From NCBI RefSeq assembly GCF_026625785.1, contig NZ_CP113063.1, forward strand, positions 310,001 through 374,000: DNA of 64,000 nt, in the 5' to 3' direction. The position numbers and the translations under genes were made by a program. The DNA comes from Gordonia sp. SL306 (GTDB taxonomy: Bacteria; Actinomycetota; Actinomycetes; Mycobacteriales; Mycobacteriaceae). The notes under the pieces were generated by a model, which saw nothing but the letters and a program-made list of their open reading frames with translations, did no database searches and was not told the DNA's origin. Every line of letters begins with the position of its first letter. Positions within the stretch are counted from its first letter, which is position 1. Below are positions 26,573-35,282 of this stretch, piece by piece.

Positions 26573-27352
26573 TCAGATGCCCAGCAGCCGCACGGTGTGC
26601 CGGGTGGACGCGCTTCGCGGATCGACGAATGCGTCGTGCCCCTCTCCCGGGACAACGACCAGTTCGGCCGATTGGCCCCTCGCGGCGACGGCGTCGACGT
26701 ACCGGCGGCTCGACTCGACCGGGATCGCCGTGTCGTCCTCCGCGTGGAGAGCGACGACATGCGCGGGGAACGGCTCCTGCGAGATCGGTGACGCCTCGCG
26801 GTACCGGTGCGGGATCTCGGCATAGGGGCGTCCCATCAGGCCCCGGATCGACGGTCGTTCGGCGCCGGACTCCAGGTCGAGCGCCGCCGATTGCGCGATC
26901 ACCGTGGTGATCTGGCACGCGTCGGTGCGGGCCCGCAGCTGTGCGACCGACCACACGGCCAGCTGTCCGCCCGCGGAATGTCCGACCACGGCCACCGAGC
27001 CCCAGTCGACCTGTGCCGACATCTCCGCCGGCAGGGCCGAGCGAACGGGACCGTCGAGTGCCTGCAGCGCGGCGACCACGTCGCGACCGCTGTTCGGCCA
27101 GCCGCCGCCGTCCTCGCCGACACGCCGGTACTCGACGTTCCACACGACCGCACCCCGCTCGGCGAACCGGCGGGCGATCGCGGTCTCGATCGTCAAGCCG
27201 AACTCGGTGGTCCAGTAGCCACCGTGGACCAACACGACCGCACGCACGGGATCGGTCGGTCCCACTCCGCTCACCGGGTGATAGACGTGCCCGAATTGCG
27301 ATGGCGCACTTCCATATTCAACCTTGACGCGGTGCGCCCCACACTTCTTCAC
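26573..27352 (-). CDS. Alpha/beta hydrolase, kynurenine-formamidase/esterase-like
   Basis: A 259-residue cytosolic hydrolase. The oxyanion segment LVHGGYWTTEFG (HGG motif), the nucleophile elbow GHSAGGQLA, an Asp in ALHAEDDTAIPVESS and a His in GEGHDAFVD make a complete Ser-Asp-His triad. The HGGYW start of the oxyanion loop is like those of formamidases and of hormone-sensitive-lipase-type esterases. It lies 13 bp upstream of rsmE's stop and downstream in transcription order after rsmE, so the two may share a message. The substrate cannot be told. Confidence 0.82.
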   Translation of the reverse strand: MKKCGAHRVKVEYGSAPSQFGHVYHPVSGVGPTDPVRAVVLVHGGYWTTEFGLTIETAIARRFAERGAVVWNVEYRRVGEDGGGWPNSGRDVVAALQALDGPVRSALPAEMSAQVDWGSVAVVGHSAGGQLAVWSVAQLRARTDACQITTVIAQSAALDLESGAERPSIRGLMGRPYAEIPHRYREASPISQEPFPAHVVALHAEDDTAIPVESSRRYVDAVAARGQSAELVVVPGEGHDAFVDPRSASTRHTVRLLGI

Positions 27353-27365
27353 CGGCGCACCCGCC

Positions 27366-28118
27366 TCACCGGAGTGCCCAGCGATCGGTCAGCACACCAA
27401 CTGCGCCGAGGGCTACCGCGGCTGCGCTCGATGTCCTCAACACCTCCGGTCCGAGGATCACCGACGACGCGCCGAGTGCCGAGAGATCGGCGATCTCGGT
27501 GTCGTCGAGGCCGCCCTCCGGGCCGATCACCAGGACCAGTTCGGTCGCATCCGCCAGTGGTAGCTCACGCAGGGGCGTCACACCGTGTTCGTGCAGGACC
27601 GCGACCAGGCCGCCGGTGGCGACGACGTCGGCGCATCGCGCCCGGATGTCTGTGGTGGACGCCAACGGGGCGATCTCGGGAATCCAGGCCCGCCGGCTCT
27701 GTTTGGCGGCCGCCGACGCGGCGGCCGTCCACTTCGCGCGGCCCTTCTCCGACTTCCCCGTCCATCGGGCCACGCACCGGGAGGCCTGCCACGGCACGAT
27801 CCGGTCGGCGCCGGCCTCGGTCGCCAGATCGACGGCGAGTTCCGATCGCTCGGACTTGGGCAACGCCTGCACCACCGTGACATGGGGGCGAGGTGGCTCG
27901 GCATATCCGTAGGTGTGCGCCCGCGCCACCAGGGTGTCCTTCGAGGTGATCTCGCTCACCTCGCACAGTGCCGTGGAGCCGCGACCGTCCCCGAGGGAGA
28001 TCTCCTCACCGGCCGCCAGGCGCGCCACGGTGACCGCATGTCTGCCCTCCGGACCGGAGAGGGTCACGTCGGAGCCGACGCGCGGTACCTCGTCGACCCA
28101 GAACAGCGGCGGACTCAC
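27366..28118 (-). CDS. rsmE: 16S rRNA m3U1498 methyltransferase RsmE
   Basis: A SPOUT-fold methyltransferase of about 250 residues that methylates U1498 of 16S rRNA using SAM. The C-terminal knot motifs VLVIGPEGGLDDTEI and SSVILGPEVLRTSSAAAVAL are intact, and the N-terminal PUA-like domain starts after residue 1. The GTG at 28118, 19 bp past the dnaJ2 stop, matches the family start (SPPLFWVDEVPRVG); the longer frame to 28193 overlaps dnaJ2. The hrcA-dnaJ2-rsmE order is the same as in M. tuberculosis. Confidence 0.94.
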   Translation of the reverse strand: MSPPLFWVDEVPRVGSDVTLSGPEGRHAVTVARLAAGEEISLGDGRGSTALCEVSEITSKDTLVARAHTYGYAEPPRPHVTVVQALPKSERSELAVDLATEAGADRIVPWQASRCVARWTGKSEKGRAKWTAAASAAAKQSRRAWIPEIAPLASTTDIRARCADVVATGGLVAVLHEHGVTPLRELPLADATELVLVIGPEGGLDDTEIADLSALGASSVILGPEVLRTSSAAAVALGAVGVLTDRWALR

Positions 28119-28137
28119 GCACGGGCTCCGGTGGTCG

Positions 28138-29301
28138 TCAACGCCCGGCGAAGGCGTTGCGCAGTCGGGAGAACAGTCCGCCGGCTGCTGCACCGGTCGC
28201 CGTCGTGACGACCTCGACGCGATCGTCGGATGCGTCGCGGAACGTGGTCAGGGCCTCGGTCTGCGCGGCGTCGAGTTTCGTCGGCACCACCACGTCGAGA
28301 TGGGCGTGGAGGGTGCCGCGCACCCCGGTGTTCAGGTGCGGCATGCCCTGGCCCTTCACCTTGACGACCTGCCCCGGCTGAGTGCCCGCCGCGATGGTGA
28401 TGCGAGCGGTGCCGTCGAGGATGGTGTCGATGTCGATGGAGCCGCCGAGGGCCGCGTCGACGATCGGCACCCGGATGGTGCAGTGCAGGTCGTCCTTGTC
28501 GCGGATGAACACGTCGTTCGGACGCTCACTGACCTCCACGTACAGGTCGCCCGCAGGTCCGCCGCCCGCGCCGATCTCACCTTGCCCCGACAGCCGGACC
28601 CGCATCCCGCTCTCGATCCCGGCCGGGATCTTGACCGTCATGGTCCGGCGGGAACGGACCCGTCCGTCGCCACCACACTTGCGGCAGGGGTCCGGGATCA
28701 CCTCACCGACGCCATGGCAGGTCGGGCACTCGCGAACGGTCATCACCTGACCGAGGAACGACCGCTGGACCGCCTGGATCTCGCCGGCACCGTTGCACGT
28801 GTCGCAGCTGATCGGCTTCGAATCGCCGTGCGTCCCGGAGCCCTTGCAGAGGTCACAGAGGATCGCGGTGTCGACGGTGATCTCCTTGTTGACCCCGGCG
28901 GCGCACTCCTCGAGGTCGAGTTCCACGGCCACCAGGGCAGGCTCGCCCGGCTGCACCCGGCTCCGCGGGCCCCGGCCGGACCCGAATCCGCCGCCGCCGA
29001 AACCGCCACTGGAGCCGAAGAACGCCTCGAAGACATCACCGAGGCCGCCGCTGCCACCGAATCCCCCGCCGAAGCCACCGGCACCCGGACCGGCCAGCGG
29101 GTCACCGCCGGCGTCCACGATGCGGCGCTTCTCGGGATCGGTCAGCACCTCGTAGGCGGTACTGACCTCTTTGAAACGCTCTTCTTCACCCGGATTCACA
29201 TCGGGGTGCAGCTCCCGCGCCTTCTTGCGATATGCGCGCTTGATCTCCTGGTCGGTGGCGCCTTTGGCGACACCCAGGATTCCGTAGTAGTCACGTGCCA
29301 C
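28138..29301 (-). CDS. dnaJ2: Molecular chaperone DnaJ2
   Basis: A 387-residue type I DnaJ co-chaperone for DnaK. The J domain has the HPD triad ([15 protein letters not shown]) near residue 34, then a Gly/Phe-rich segment ([12 protein letters not shown]), four CxxCxGxG zinc-binding repeats ([32 protein letters not shown]) and two beta substrate domains. Start is GTG. It follows hrcA by about 115 bp, and its stop is 19 bp before rsmE. The hrcA linkage indicates heat-shock control. Confidence 0.95.
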   Translation of the reverse strand: MARDYYGILGVAKGATDQEIKRAYRKKARELHPDVNPGEEERFKEVSTAYEVLTDPEKRRIVDAGGDPLAGPGAGGFGGGFGGSGGLGDVFEAFFGSSGGFGGGGFGSGRGPRSRVQPGEPALVAVELDLEECAAGVNKEITVDTAILCDLCKGSGTHGDSKPISCDTCNGAGEIQAVQRSFLGQVMTVRECPTCHGVGEVIPDPCRKCGGDGRVRSRRTMTVKIPAGIESGMRVRLSGQGEIGAGGGPAGDLYVEVSERPNDVFIRDKDDLHCTIRVPIVDAALGGSIDIDTILDGTARITIAAGTQPGQVVKVKGQGMPHLNTGVRGTLHAHLDVVVPTKLDAAQTEALTTFRDASDDRVEVVTTATGAAAGGLFSRLRNAFAGR

Positions 29302-29416
29302 GGTCGTCTCGGTCCTCTATCTCACAACTTGGTCTGCTTGGTGGGCGGCGTCTGTGGTCGTGGCCGGCTGTCGGCATCTCTGTCGGACCGGGGCCGCATG
29401 GTGGCGGCCGCACAGG

Positions 29417-30451
29417 TCATCGATCGGCCAAGACCTCGCCGACGTACTTGGCAACGGCCGCGACCGACGCGATTGTTCCCGGATAGTCCATGCGTGTGGG
29501 GCCTACCACTCCGACGCCGCCGAACACCGTGCCCGATGCACCGTACCCTGTCGAGACAACCGAGGTACCACGCAGGTTCTCGGTCTGGGTCTCCTCTCCG
29601 ATCTGCACTGTGACCCCGCCCATCCGTTGGGTGGTGGCGAGCAGTTTCAGCACGACGACCTGCTCTTCGAGGGCATCGAGCACCGAGTCCATCCCGCCGA
29701 CGACGGGTGTGAAATCCGCCGCAGCCCGGGCCAGATTCGACGTGCCACCCAGCACCAGGCGGTCGTCACCACGTTCCACCAGCGTCTCGACGAGCACCGT
29801 GGCCACGTTGATCACCACGTCACGAATGTCATCGGGCGCCTCGTTGGCCACTTCGGCAACCGCGGCCGATGCCGCCTCGAGTCGCTTTCCGTACAGGGCC
29901 GCGGAGAACATGTCACGCAGCCGCACGAAGTCGTCGTCGACGAGGTCGTCGCTGAGCGCCACCATCCGCTGCTCGACACGACCGGTGTCGGTGATCACCA
30001 CCAGCAACAGCCGGGACGGCGACAGCGACACCACCTCGAGGTGTCGCACCGTAGCCGTCGACAGCACCGGGTACTGGATCACCGCGACCTGTCGCGTCAG
30101 CTGGGCGAGCAGTTTGACCGAGCGTCGCAGCACGTCATCGAGATCCACGCCGGAATCCAGGACCGACAGGATGGCGCGACGCTCGGCGGCCGACAGCGGT
30201 TTGACCTCGCTGATCCGGTCCACGAACATCCGGTAGCCCTTGTCGGTCGGCACGCGGCCGGAACTCGTATGGGGCTGGGCGATGTACCCCTCGGCCTCGA
30301 GGACCGCCATGTCGTTGCGCACCGTGGCGCTCGACACCCCGAGCTGGTGACGATCGACGATCGCCTTGGAACCGATGGGTTCCTGCGATTCGACGAAATC
30401 CGTCACGATCGCGCGCAGGATCTCGAATCGACGATCATCGGTACTCGACAC
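29417..30451 (-). CDS. hrcA: Heat-inducible transcription repressor HrcA
   Basis: A 344-residue repressor that binds CIRCE operators (inverted TTAGCACTC) and controls groE/dnaK-type genes. The N-terminal winged helix ([57 protein letters not shown]) is typical. A GTG start has GGAGGAG 7 nt upstream. No CIRCE element is apparent in the 150 bp upstream, so control of this gene itself may differ. The gene precedes dnaJ2. Confidence 0.95.
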   Translation of the reverse strand: MSSTDDRRFEILRAIVTDFVESQEPIGSKAIVDRHQLGVSSATVRNDMAVLEAEGYIAQPHTSSGRVPTDKGYRMFVDRISEVKPLSAAERRAILSVLDSGVDLDDVLRRSVKLLAQLTRQVAVIQYPVLSTATVRHLEVVSLSPSRLLLVVITDTGRVEQRMVALSDDLVDDDFVRLRDMFSAALYGKRLEAASAAVAEVANEAPDDIRDVVINVATVLVETLVERGDDRLVLGGTSNLARAAADFTPVVGGMDSVLDALEEQVVVLKLLATTQRMGGVTVQIGEETQTENLRGTSVVSTGYGASGTVFGGVGVVGPTRMDYPGTIASVAAVAKYVGEVLADR

Positions 30452-30601
30452 GCGACACTCCTCCCGGCACAGAACTCTGCCATACAGTAGGTGACGTCCA
30501 TCTTACGAACCGTGGCGCGAAACTCGCTGAAACAGTTTTTTCGTGCCGGGCCGTGCGCCGGTGAGCATCATCGGCCGGCCGACTCTTCAGAAAGTGCCGG
30601 G

Positions 30602-31060
30602 ATGATCTTCAAGGGGGTGCGGGAGGGTAAGCCCTATCCCGACCACGGATTGTCGGCGCGCGGTTGGGCGAAGATCCCGCCCCGGCAGTTCCGCCTGAAC
30701 GAGCTGACCACGGTCACCACCGTGCTCGCCCTCGACCGGCTCCTCAGTGAGGACTCCACGTTCTACGGCGACCTGTTCTCCCATGTCGTCCGCTGGCACG
30801 GAGAGCTCTATCTGGAAGACGGGCTGCACCGGGCCGTACGGTCCGCGCTGCGGAACCGTCACATCATCCACGCCCGCATGCTCGATCTGGACGCACTCGA
30901 TCTCGATCTCGATCCCGGGGCCGCCCCGGTGGAGGATCAGGTGGACACTGCGGAGCTCCCATCCCCGGGACGGGAGTCGGCAGGCGGCGTGCACCGGCGT
31001 GGCGCGCGCAGTACCGGCTGGACGGTTCCGGTGGCGGGCCGGCAGCCGCCCGAGTGGTGA
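30602..31060 (+). CDS. Conserved actinobacterial protein (Rv2375-like), ParB-like pattern
   Basis: A 152-residue protein. The core (about residues 1-100) is strongly conserved-looking: MIFKGVREGKPYPDHGL at the start and TFYGDLFSHVV, LYLEDGLHRAVRSALRNRHI in the middle. DGLHRAVRSA recalls the DGxHR motif of ParB/sulfiredoxin-like domains, which would mean nucleotide or DNA binding; I offer this as inference. The C-terminal 50 residues (about 100-152) are low-complexity and not part of the homologous core. ATG 30602 replaces an upstream frame start at 30491 without support. Position relative to hrcA and hemW matches Rv2375. Confidence 0.7.
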   Translation: MIFKGVREGKPYPDHGLSARGWAKIPPRQFRLNELTTVTTVLALDRLLSEDSTFYGDLFSHVVRWHGELYLEDGLHRAVRSALRNRHIIHARMLDLDALDLDLDPGAAPVEDQVDTAELPSPGRESAGGVHRRGARSTGWTVPVAGRQPPEW

Positions 31061-31068
31061 GGAGCCCG

Positions 31069-31091
31069 GGACCGCATCCGGTCCGGACCGG
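31069..31091. terminator. Overlapping short hairpins between convergent genes
   Basis: GGACCG/CGGTCC (31069-31084) and the palindrome CCGGTCCGGACCGG (31078-31091) overlap in the 34-bp gap between the Rv2375-like gene and hemW. They are mutually exclusive structures and could stop transcription from both sides. There is no U-tract. Confidence 0.35.
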
Positions 31092-31094
31092 CGC

Positions 31095-32294
31095 TCAGCC
31101 GGCGACCAGGATCTCGCGCACCACACGGTCGGCAAGCAGTCGGCCCGCGTCCGTGAGCACCAGCCGGGCACCGACACTGCCCACGTGTTCGAGCAGGCCA
31201 TCGTCGATGAACTCCGCCGCCCGCTGATATTCGCCTGCGGTGAGCTCGTCGACCCCCAGCCCGTCGCGGCAGCGTGCCTTGAGCATCACCGCTTCGAGAT
31301 GTCGGTCCTCCGGCGTGAGGATCTCGTGTCCGCCGATCGGGAGTTGTTCGGCGGCAAGTGAATCCGCATAGCGCGCCGGATGTTTGACATTCCACCACCG
31401 CACGCCGTTCACGTGCGAATGAGCGCCCGGACCGATCCCCCACCAATCGTGGCTGTACCAGTAGGCCAGGTTGTGCCTGCATTCCGCGGCGCGCGACCGC
31501 GACCAGTTCGACACCTCGTACCAGTCGAAACCCGCCGTCGACAGCCGGTCGCCGAGAATCCGGTACCGGTCGGCGAGGACGTCGTCGTCGGGGGCGGGCA
31601 ATTCGCCGCGCCGGATGCGCCGGGCCAGCGCGGTGCCGTCCTCGACGATCAGGGCGTATGCGGAGACGTGGTCGACCTCGGTCGAGAGGACGGCATCCAG
31701 ACTCGCGTGCAGGTCGTCGTCGGTCTCCCCCGGCGTGCCGTAGATCAGATCGAGATTGATGTGGTCGAACCCGGCGGCGGTCGCCTCCCGGGCTGCGGCG
31801 ACCGCGCGGCCCGGCGTGTGCGTGCGATCCAGGGTTGCCAGCACGTGCGGAGCGGCGGACTGCATACCGAGGGAGATGCGGTTGAACCCCGCCCCGAGCA
31901 GACCATCGAAGAACTCCGGCGATGTCGATTCCGGATTGGACTCGGTGGTGACCTCCGCATCGTCGGCGAGGTCGAAGTACTCGGTCACCGAACCCAGCAG
32001 CCTCGACAATCCCGCCGCACCCAGCAGCGACGGGGTACCCCCGCCGACAAAGACCGTCGACACCGGTCGATTCGGGTTCATCAGTCGCGCAGCACTTCTC
32101 AGCTCGCGATCGACGGCCTCCTGCCACGACTCCGGCGACGACGAACTCCCCAGCTCACCCGCGGTGTAGGTGTTGAAGTCGCAGTATCCGCAGCGCGTCG
32201 CGCAGAACGGAACGTGCAGATACAGGCCGAGTGGTGTCGTGGCGTCGACTGCGCCACACGCGGCACCGACGACGTCGCCGGTGCCCGATTCCAT
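31095..32294 (-). CDS. hemW: Radical-SAM heme chaperone HemW (HemN-like)
   Basis: A radical-SAM protein of about 399 residues. The cluster motif CATRCGYC (Cys-x3-Cys-x2-Cys) near residue 33-40, GGGTPSLL and the C-terminal HemN_C wing (RTEDRHLEAVMLKAR-like end region) identify it. It is historically annotated as oxygen-independent coproporphyrinogen oxidase, but the HemW type (Cys-x3-Cys-x2-Cys with YCDF) is a heme chaperone that inserts heme into respiratory enzymes. ATG 32294 is 12 nt after GGAGGAG; the GTG at 32306 is less well spaced. It is divergent from the sirA leader and matches Rv2388c by position. Confidence 0.88.
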   Translation of the reverse strand: MESGTGDVVGAACGAVDATTPLGLYLHVPFCATRCGYCDFNTYTAGELGSSSSPESWQEAVDRELRSAARLMNPNRPVSTVFVGGGTPSLLGAAGLSRLLGSVTEYFDLADDAEVTTESNPESTSPEFFDGLLGAGFNRISLGMQSAAPHVLATLDRTHTPGRAVAAAREATAAGFDHINLDLIYGTPGETDDDLHASLDAVLSTEVDHVSAYALIVEDGTALARRIRRGELPAPDDDVLADRYRILGDRLSTAGFDWYEVSNWSRSRAAECRHNLAYWYSHDWWGIGPGAHSHVNGVRWWNVKHPARYADSLAAEQLPIGGHEILTPEDRHLEAVMLKARCRDGLGVDELTAGEYQRAAEFIDDGLLEHVGSVGARLVLTDAGRLLADRVVREILVAG

Positions 32295-32441
32295 CTCGAC
32301 CTTCACTCCTCCATCATGCTCGCCCGGCGCGGTGTGACGGTGACCACGCCACCGATCCGGGTTCCATGGAAGGACTGTCGCGGATGCGCCCGGACAGCGG
32401 GAATACCTCCCGCTCCGACTGCCTTGACTTCTACGTGCGGA

Positions 32442-32472
32442 CCTCACGGCAGGGCTTTGCCTCACCGTGAGG
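32442..32472. promoter_or_regulatory. Inverted repeat upstream of the cysteine leader
   Basis: CCTCACGG at 32442-32449 and CCGTGAGG at 32465-32472 form a perfect 8-bp inverted repeat with a 15-nt spacer that itself contains AGG...CCT. It lies 44 bp before the leader ORF and is followed by an A-rich stretch (GGGAAAATAACG). It may be an operator for a sulfur regulator. The surrounding 32295-32515 gap holds no other gene. Confidence 0.45.
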
Positions 32473-32515
32473 GAAAATAACGCCAAGTAGACGAGGCAAG
32501 GGGCATCGTGGCACT

Positions 32516-32605
32516 ATGAACGGCGTGACTTCCCCAGGGGTGTGGCTCGCAGCCCGACGCCACATCGATCTCAAGCGCGTCTGCAGCGCATTCTGTCGTC
32601 CTTAG
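32516..32605 (+). CDS. Cysteine-responsive leader peptide for the sirA operon
   Basis: A 29-codon ORF ends in RRHIDLKRVCSAFCRP and stops 131 bp before sirA. Two Cys codons, TGC at 32582-32584 and TGT at 32594-32596, fall in the last eight codons. RRHIDL...CR is the pattern I recall from actinobacterial sulfur-gene leader peptides. ACTAT just before an in-frame GTG at 32525 (CACTAT 32512-32517, 7 nt away) suggests a leaderless start there instead of ATG 32516; both keep the same frame. Slow translation at the Cys codons when cysteine is scarce would alter the RNA downstream and raise sirA expression. Peptide length, Cys position and operon context support this. Confidence 0.8.
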   Translation: MNGVTSPGVWLAARRHIDLKRVCSAFCRP

Positions 32606-32634
32606 ACGACGTGCGCACTGTCCCCTGACGACAG
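32593..32634 (+). promoter_or_regulatory. Candidate attenuator pairing in the leader
   Basis: CTGTCGTC (32593-32600, covering the last Cys codon and the Arg codon) is perfectly complementary to GACGACAG (32627-32634). A ribosome paused on the Cys codons would block this pairing. The downstream copy can also form a small CCTG-ACGA-CAGG hairpin (32624-32635), and a third hairpin CCCGC/GCGGG lies at about 32652-32667. Alternative pairing at exactly the sensing codons is what an attenuator needs. Confidence 0.6.
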
Positions 32635-32736
32635 GTCGGCCCCGAGAAGTCCCCGCTCAGCCGCGGGTATGCCAGCACGTTTCCAGCCCACTTCCATGTG
32701 AACGCTGACGCTTGCTGCGTCGGCTCAGGAGACTTC

Positions 32737-34536
32737 ATGACGTCCACCACCGACGATCTTTCCGTGACCACCTCGGACGCGGTCGAAGAGCCGGCCGCAA
32801 AGGATCGCGCCGCCGGGTCGAAGCCCACAGCGCCCGCCGGTGACCGGCCGGCCCGCGGTGAGCGCCCGGCCCGCAAGCCCCGGCCGACCAAGCGTCGCGC
32901 CGAAGGCCAGTGGAAGCTGGGTTACCGCGAGCCCCTCAATCCCAACGAGCAGGTCAAGAAGGACGACAACCCGCTCAACGTGCGCGCCCGGATCGAGAAC
33001 ATCTACGCCAAGCAGGGCTTCGACTCGATCGACAAGCAGGATCTCCGCGGCCGCATGCGCTGGTGGGGTCTCTACACCCAGCGAGCCGAGGGCTACGACG
33101 GCACCTGGACCGGCGACGAGAACATCGACCTCCTCGAGGACAGCCACTTCATGATGCGTATCCGCTGCGACGCGGGTGCTCTGAACGTGGCGCAGCTGCG
33201 CACGCTCGGTCAGATCTCGACCGAGTTCGCCCGCGACACCGCCGACCTCTCGGACCGCGAGAACGTCCAATACCACTGGATCCGTATCGAGGACGTCCCC
33301 ACGATCTGGGAACGGATCGAAGGCGTCGGCCTCAAGACGACCGAGGCGTGCGGTGACTGCCCCCGCGTCGTCCTGGGTTCGCCGCTCGCCGGCGACGCCG
33401 TGGACGAGGTGCTCGACCCCACGCCGGCAATCGACGAGATCGTCCGCCGCTTCATCGGTGACCCGCAGTACTCGAACCTGCCGCGCAAGTTCAAGACCGC
33501 GATCTCCGGCCTGCAGGACGTCTCCCACGAGACCAACGACGTCGCGTTCATCGGCGTGAACCACCCCGAACACGGCCCCGGGCTCGACCTGTGGGTCGGC
33601 GGCGGGCTCTCGACCAACCCGATGCTCGCCCAGCGCGTCGGTGCGTGGATCCCGCTCGACGAGGTGCCCGACGTGTGGGAAGGCGTGGTCGCCATCTTCC
33701 GCGACTACGGCTACCGGCGCCTGCGGGCCAAGGCCCGCCTCAAGTTCCTCATCAAGGACTGGGGCATCGAGAAGTTCCGCCAGGTCCTCGAGGACGAATA
33801 CCTCGGGCGCAAGCTGATCGACGGTCCGGCACCCGAGCCACTCACCGCACCGCGCGATCACGTCGGTGTCCAGCGGCAGAAGAACGGCCTCAACGCGGTC
33901 GGTTTCGCAGCCATCGCCGGACGTGTCTCCGGCACCATCCTGAGTTCGGTCGCCGACGCCGCCGAACGAGCCGGGTCCGACCGCATCCGCTTCACGCCCT
34001 ACCAGAAGCTCGTGATCCTCGACATCGCCGACGACAAGATCGATCAGCTGATCGACGAGGTTGCCGCACTCGGACTGTCGGCGCGGACCTCGAACTGGCG
34101 ACGGAATCTGATGGCGTGCAGCGGGATCGAGTTCTGCAAGCTGTCCTTCACCGAGACCCGCAAGCGGTCGCAGCGACTCGTACCTGAACTCGAGCAGCGA
34201 CTGGCCGATATCAACTCAGAACTCGACGTCCCGATCACCGTGAACATCAACGGTTGCCCCAACTCGTGCGCGCGGTCCCAGATCGCCGACATCGGGTTCA
34301 AGGGTCAATTGGTCGACGACGACAACGGCGGCCAGACCGAGGGATTCCAGGTCCATCTCGGCGGAAGCATTGGCCAGGATGCCGGCTTCGGCCGAAAGCT
34401 GCGCCAACACAAGGTGTTCTCCACCGATCTCGGCGACTACATCGACCGCGTCGTCCGAAACTTCGTGGAGCAGCGCACACCAGGAGAACGGTTCGCCCAG
34501 TGGGCCGTTCGCGCCGACGAGGAGGCATTGCGATGA
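32737..34536 (+). CDS. sirA: Sulfite reductase (ferredoxin), SirA
   Basis: A 599-residue assimilatory sulfite reductase that turns sulfite into sulfide with six electrons from ferredoxin. A disordered, basic N terminus of about 55 residues precedes the core (YREPLNPNEQVKKDDNPLNV). WWGLYTQRAEGYDG and TTEACGDCPR carry the Tyr and Cys that form a crosslink in the M. tuberculosis enzyme; CSGIEFCKLSF with NGCPNSCARSQ are the four Cys holding the 4Fe-4S cluster bridged to siroheme. ATG 32737 has GGAGACTTC upstream. Its stop overlaps cysH by ATGA. Regulation by the cysteine leader is likely. It matches Rv2391. Confidence 0.95.
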   Translation: MTSTTDDLSVTTSDAVEEPAAKDRAAGSKPTAPAGDRPARGERPARKPRPTKRRAEGQWKLGYREPLNPNEQVKKDDNPLNVRARIENIYAKQGFDSIDKQDLRGRMRWWGLYTQRAEGYDGTWTGDENIDLLEDSHFMMRIRCDAGALNVAQLRTLGQISTEFARDTADLSDRENVQYHWIRIEDVPTIWERIEGVGLKTTEACGDCPRVVLGSPLAGDAVDEVLDPTPAIDEIVRRFIGDPQYSNLPRKFKTAISGLQDVSHETNDVAFIGVNHPEHGPGLDLWVGGGLSTNPMLAQRVGAWIPLDEVPDVWEGVVAIFRDYGYRRLRAKARLKFLIKDWGIEKFRQVLEDEYLGRKLIDGPAPEPLTAPRDHVGVQRQKNGLNAVGFAAIAGRVSGTILSSVADAAERAGSDRIRFTPYQKLVILDIADDKIDQLIDEVAALGLSARTSNWRRNLMACSGIEFCKLSFTETRKRSQRLVPELEQRLADINSELDVPITVNINGCPNSCARSQIADIGFKGQLVDDDNGGQTEGFQVHLGGSIGQDAGFGRKLRQHKVFSTDLGDYIDRVVRNFVEQRTPGERFAQWAVRADEEALR

Positions 34537-35282
34537 GCACGGTCACCACCGCCACGACGGGTCGCCGTCACACCGAAGACGAGTTGCGTGCCATCGCCGA
34601 GGCAGGTGCCCGCGACCTCGGCGCGGACGCCACCCCCGAGGAACTGCTGCGCTGGACCGCAGAGACCTTCGGTGACAACTTCGTCGTCGCCTCCAACATG
34701 CAGGACGCGGCGCTCGTCGATCTCGCCAGCAAGCATGTCGACACCGACCACCTGCACGGCGAGAAGCTCAAGGTGCTCTTCCTCGACACCGGCTATCACT
34801 TCGCCGAGACCATCGGCACCCGCGATGCCGTCGAGCAGGTCTACGACGTGGACATGGTCAACCTCACTCCGGAGCACAGCGTCGCCGAACAGGACGAACT
34901 GTTGGGCCGCAACCTGTTCGCCCGCGACCCGGGCGAGTGCTGCCGACTGCGCAAGGTGGTCCCGCTCAAGTCCGGCCTCTCGCAGTACGACGCCTGGATC
35001 ACCGGCATCCGCCGAGTGGAGGCGCCGACCCGTGCGAATGCACCGCTCATCTCGTTCGACGAGGGATTCGGGCTGGTGAAGATCAACCCGATCGCCGCGT
35101 GGTCGGACGAGACGATGCAGGACTACATCGACTCCAACGGGGTGCTCGTCAACCCGCTCGTCGACGACGGCTATCCGTCGATCGGCTGCGCCCCGTGCAC
35201 AGCCAAACCCGAACCCGGATCCGATCCGCGCAGTGGCCGTTGGGCCGGTCGCGCCAAGACAGAATGTGGGCTCCACGCATGA
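34533..35282 (+). CDS. cysH: APS reductase CysH (iron-sulfur type)
   Basis: A 249-residue enzyme that reduces adenylylsulfate to sulfite using thioredoxin. The iron-sulfur Cys pairs, ECCRLRK (Cys 136, 137) and CAPC (Cys 219, 222), are present, showing it uses APS rather than PAPS. The catalytic Cys 245 is in the C-terminal ECGLHA. SKHVDTDHLHGEKLKVLFLD and other PP-loop segments are seen. ATG overlaps the sirA stop by ATGA and the stop overlaps cysD, so the operon is translationally coupled. It matches Rv2392. Confidence 0.96.
   Translation: MSTVTTATTGRRHTEDELRAIAEAGARDLGADATPEELLRWTAETFGDNFVVASNMQDAALVDLASKHVDTDHLHGEKLKVLFLDTGYHFAETIGTRDAVEQVYDVDMVNLTPEHSVAEQDELLGRNLFARDPGECCRLRKVVPLKSGLSQYDAWITGIRRVEAPTRANAPLISFDEGFGLVKINPIAAWSDETMQDYIDSNGVLVNPLVDDGYPSIGCAPCTAKPEPGSDPRSGRWAGRAKTECGLHA

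Noticed and set aside
29302..30601. CIRCE operator near hrcA/dnaJ2
   Set aside because: I looked for the TTAGCACTC...GAGTGCTAA inverted repeat upstream of both genes and found none.
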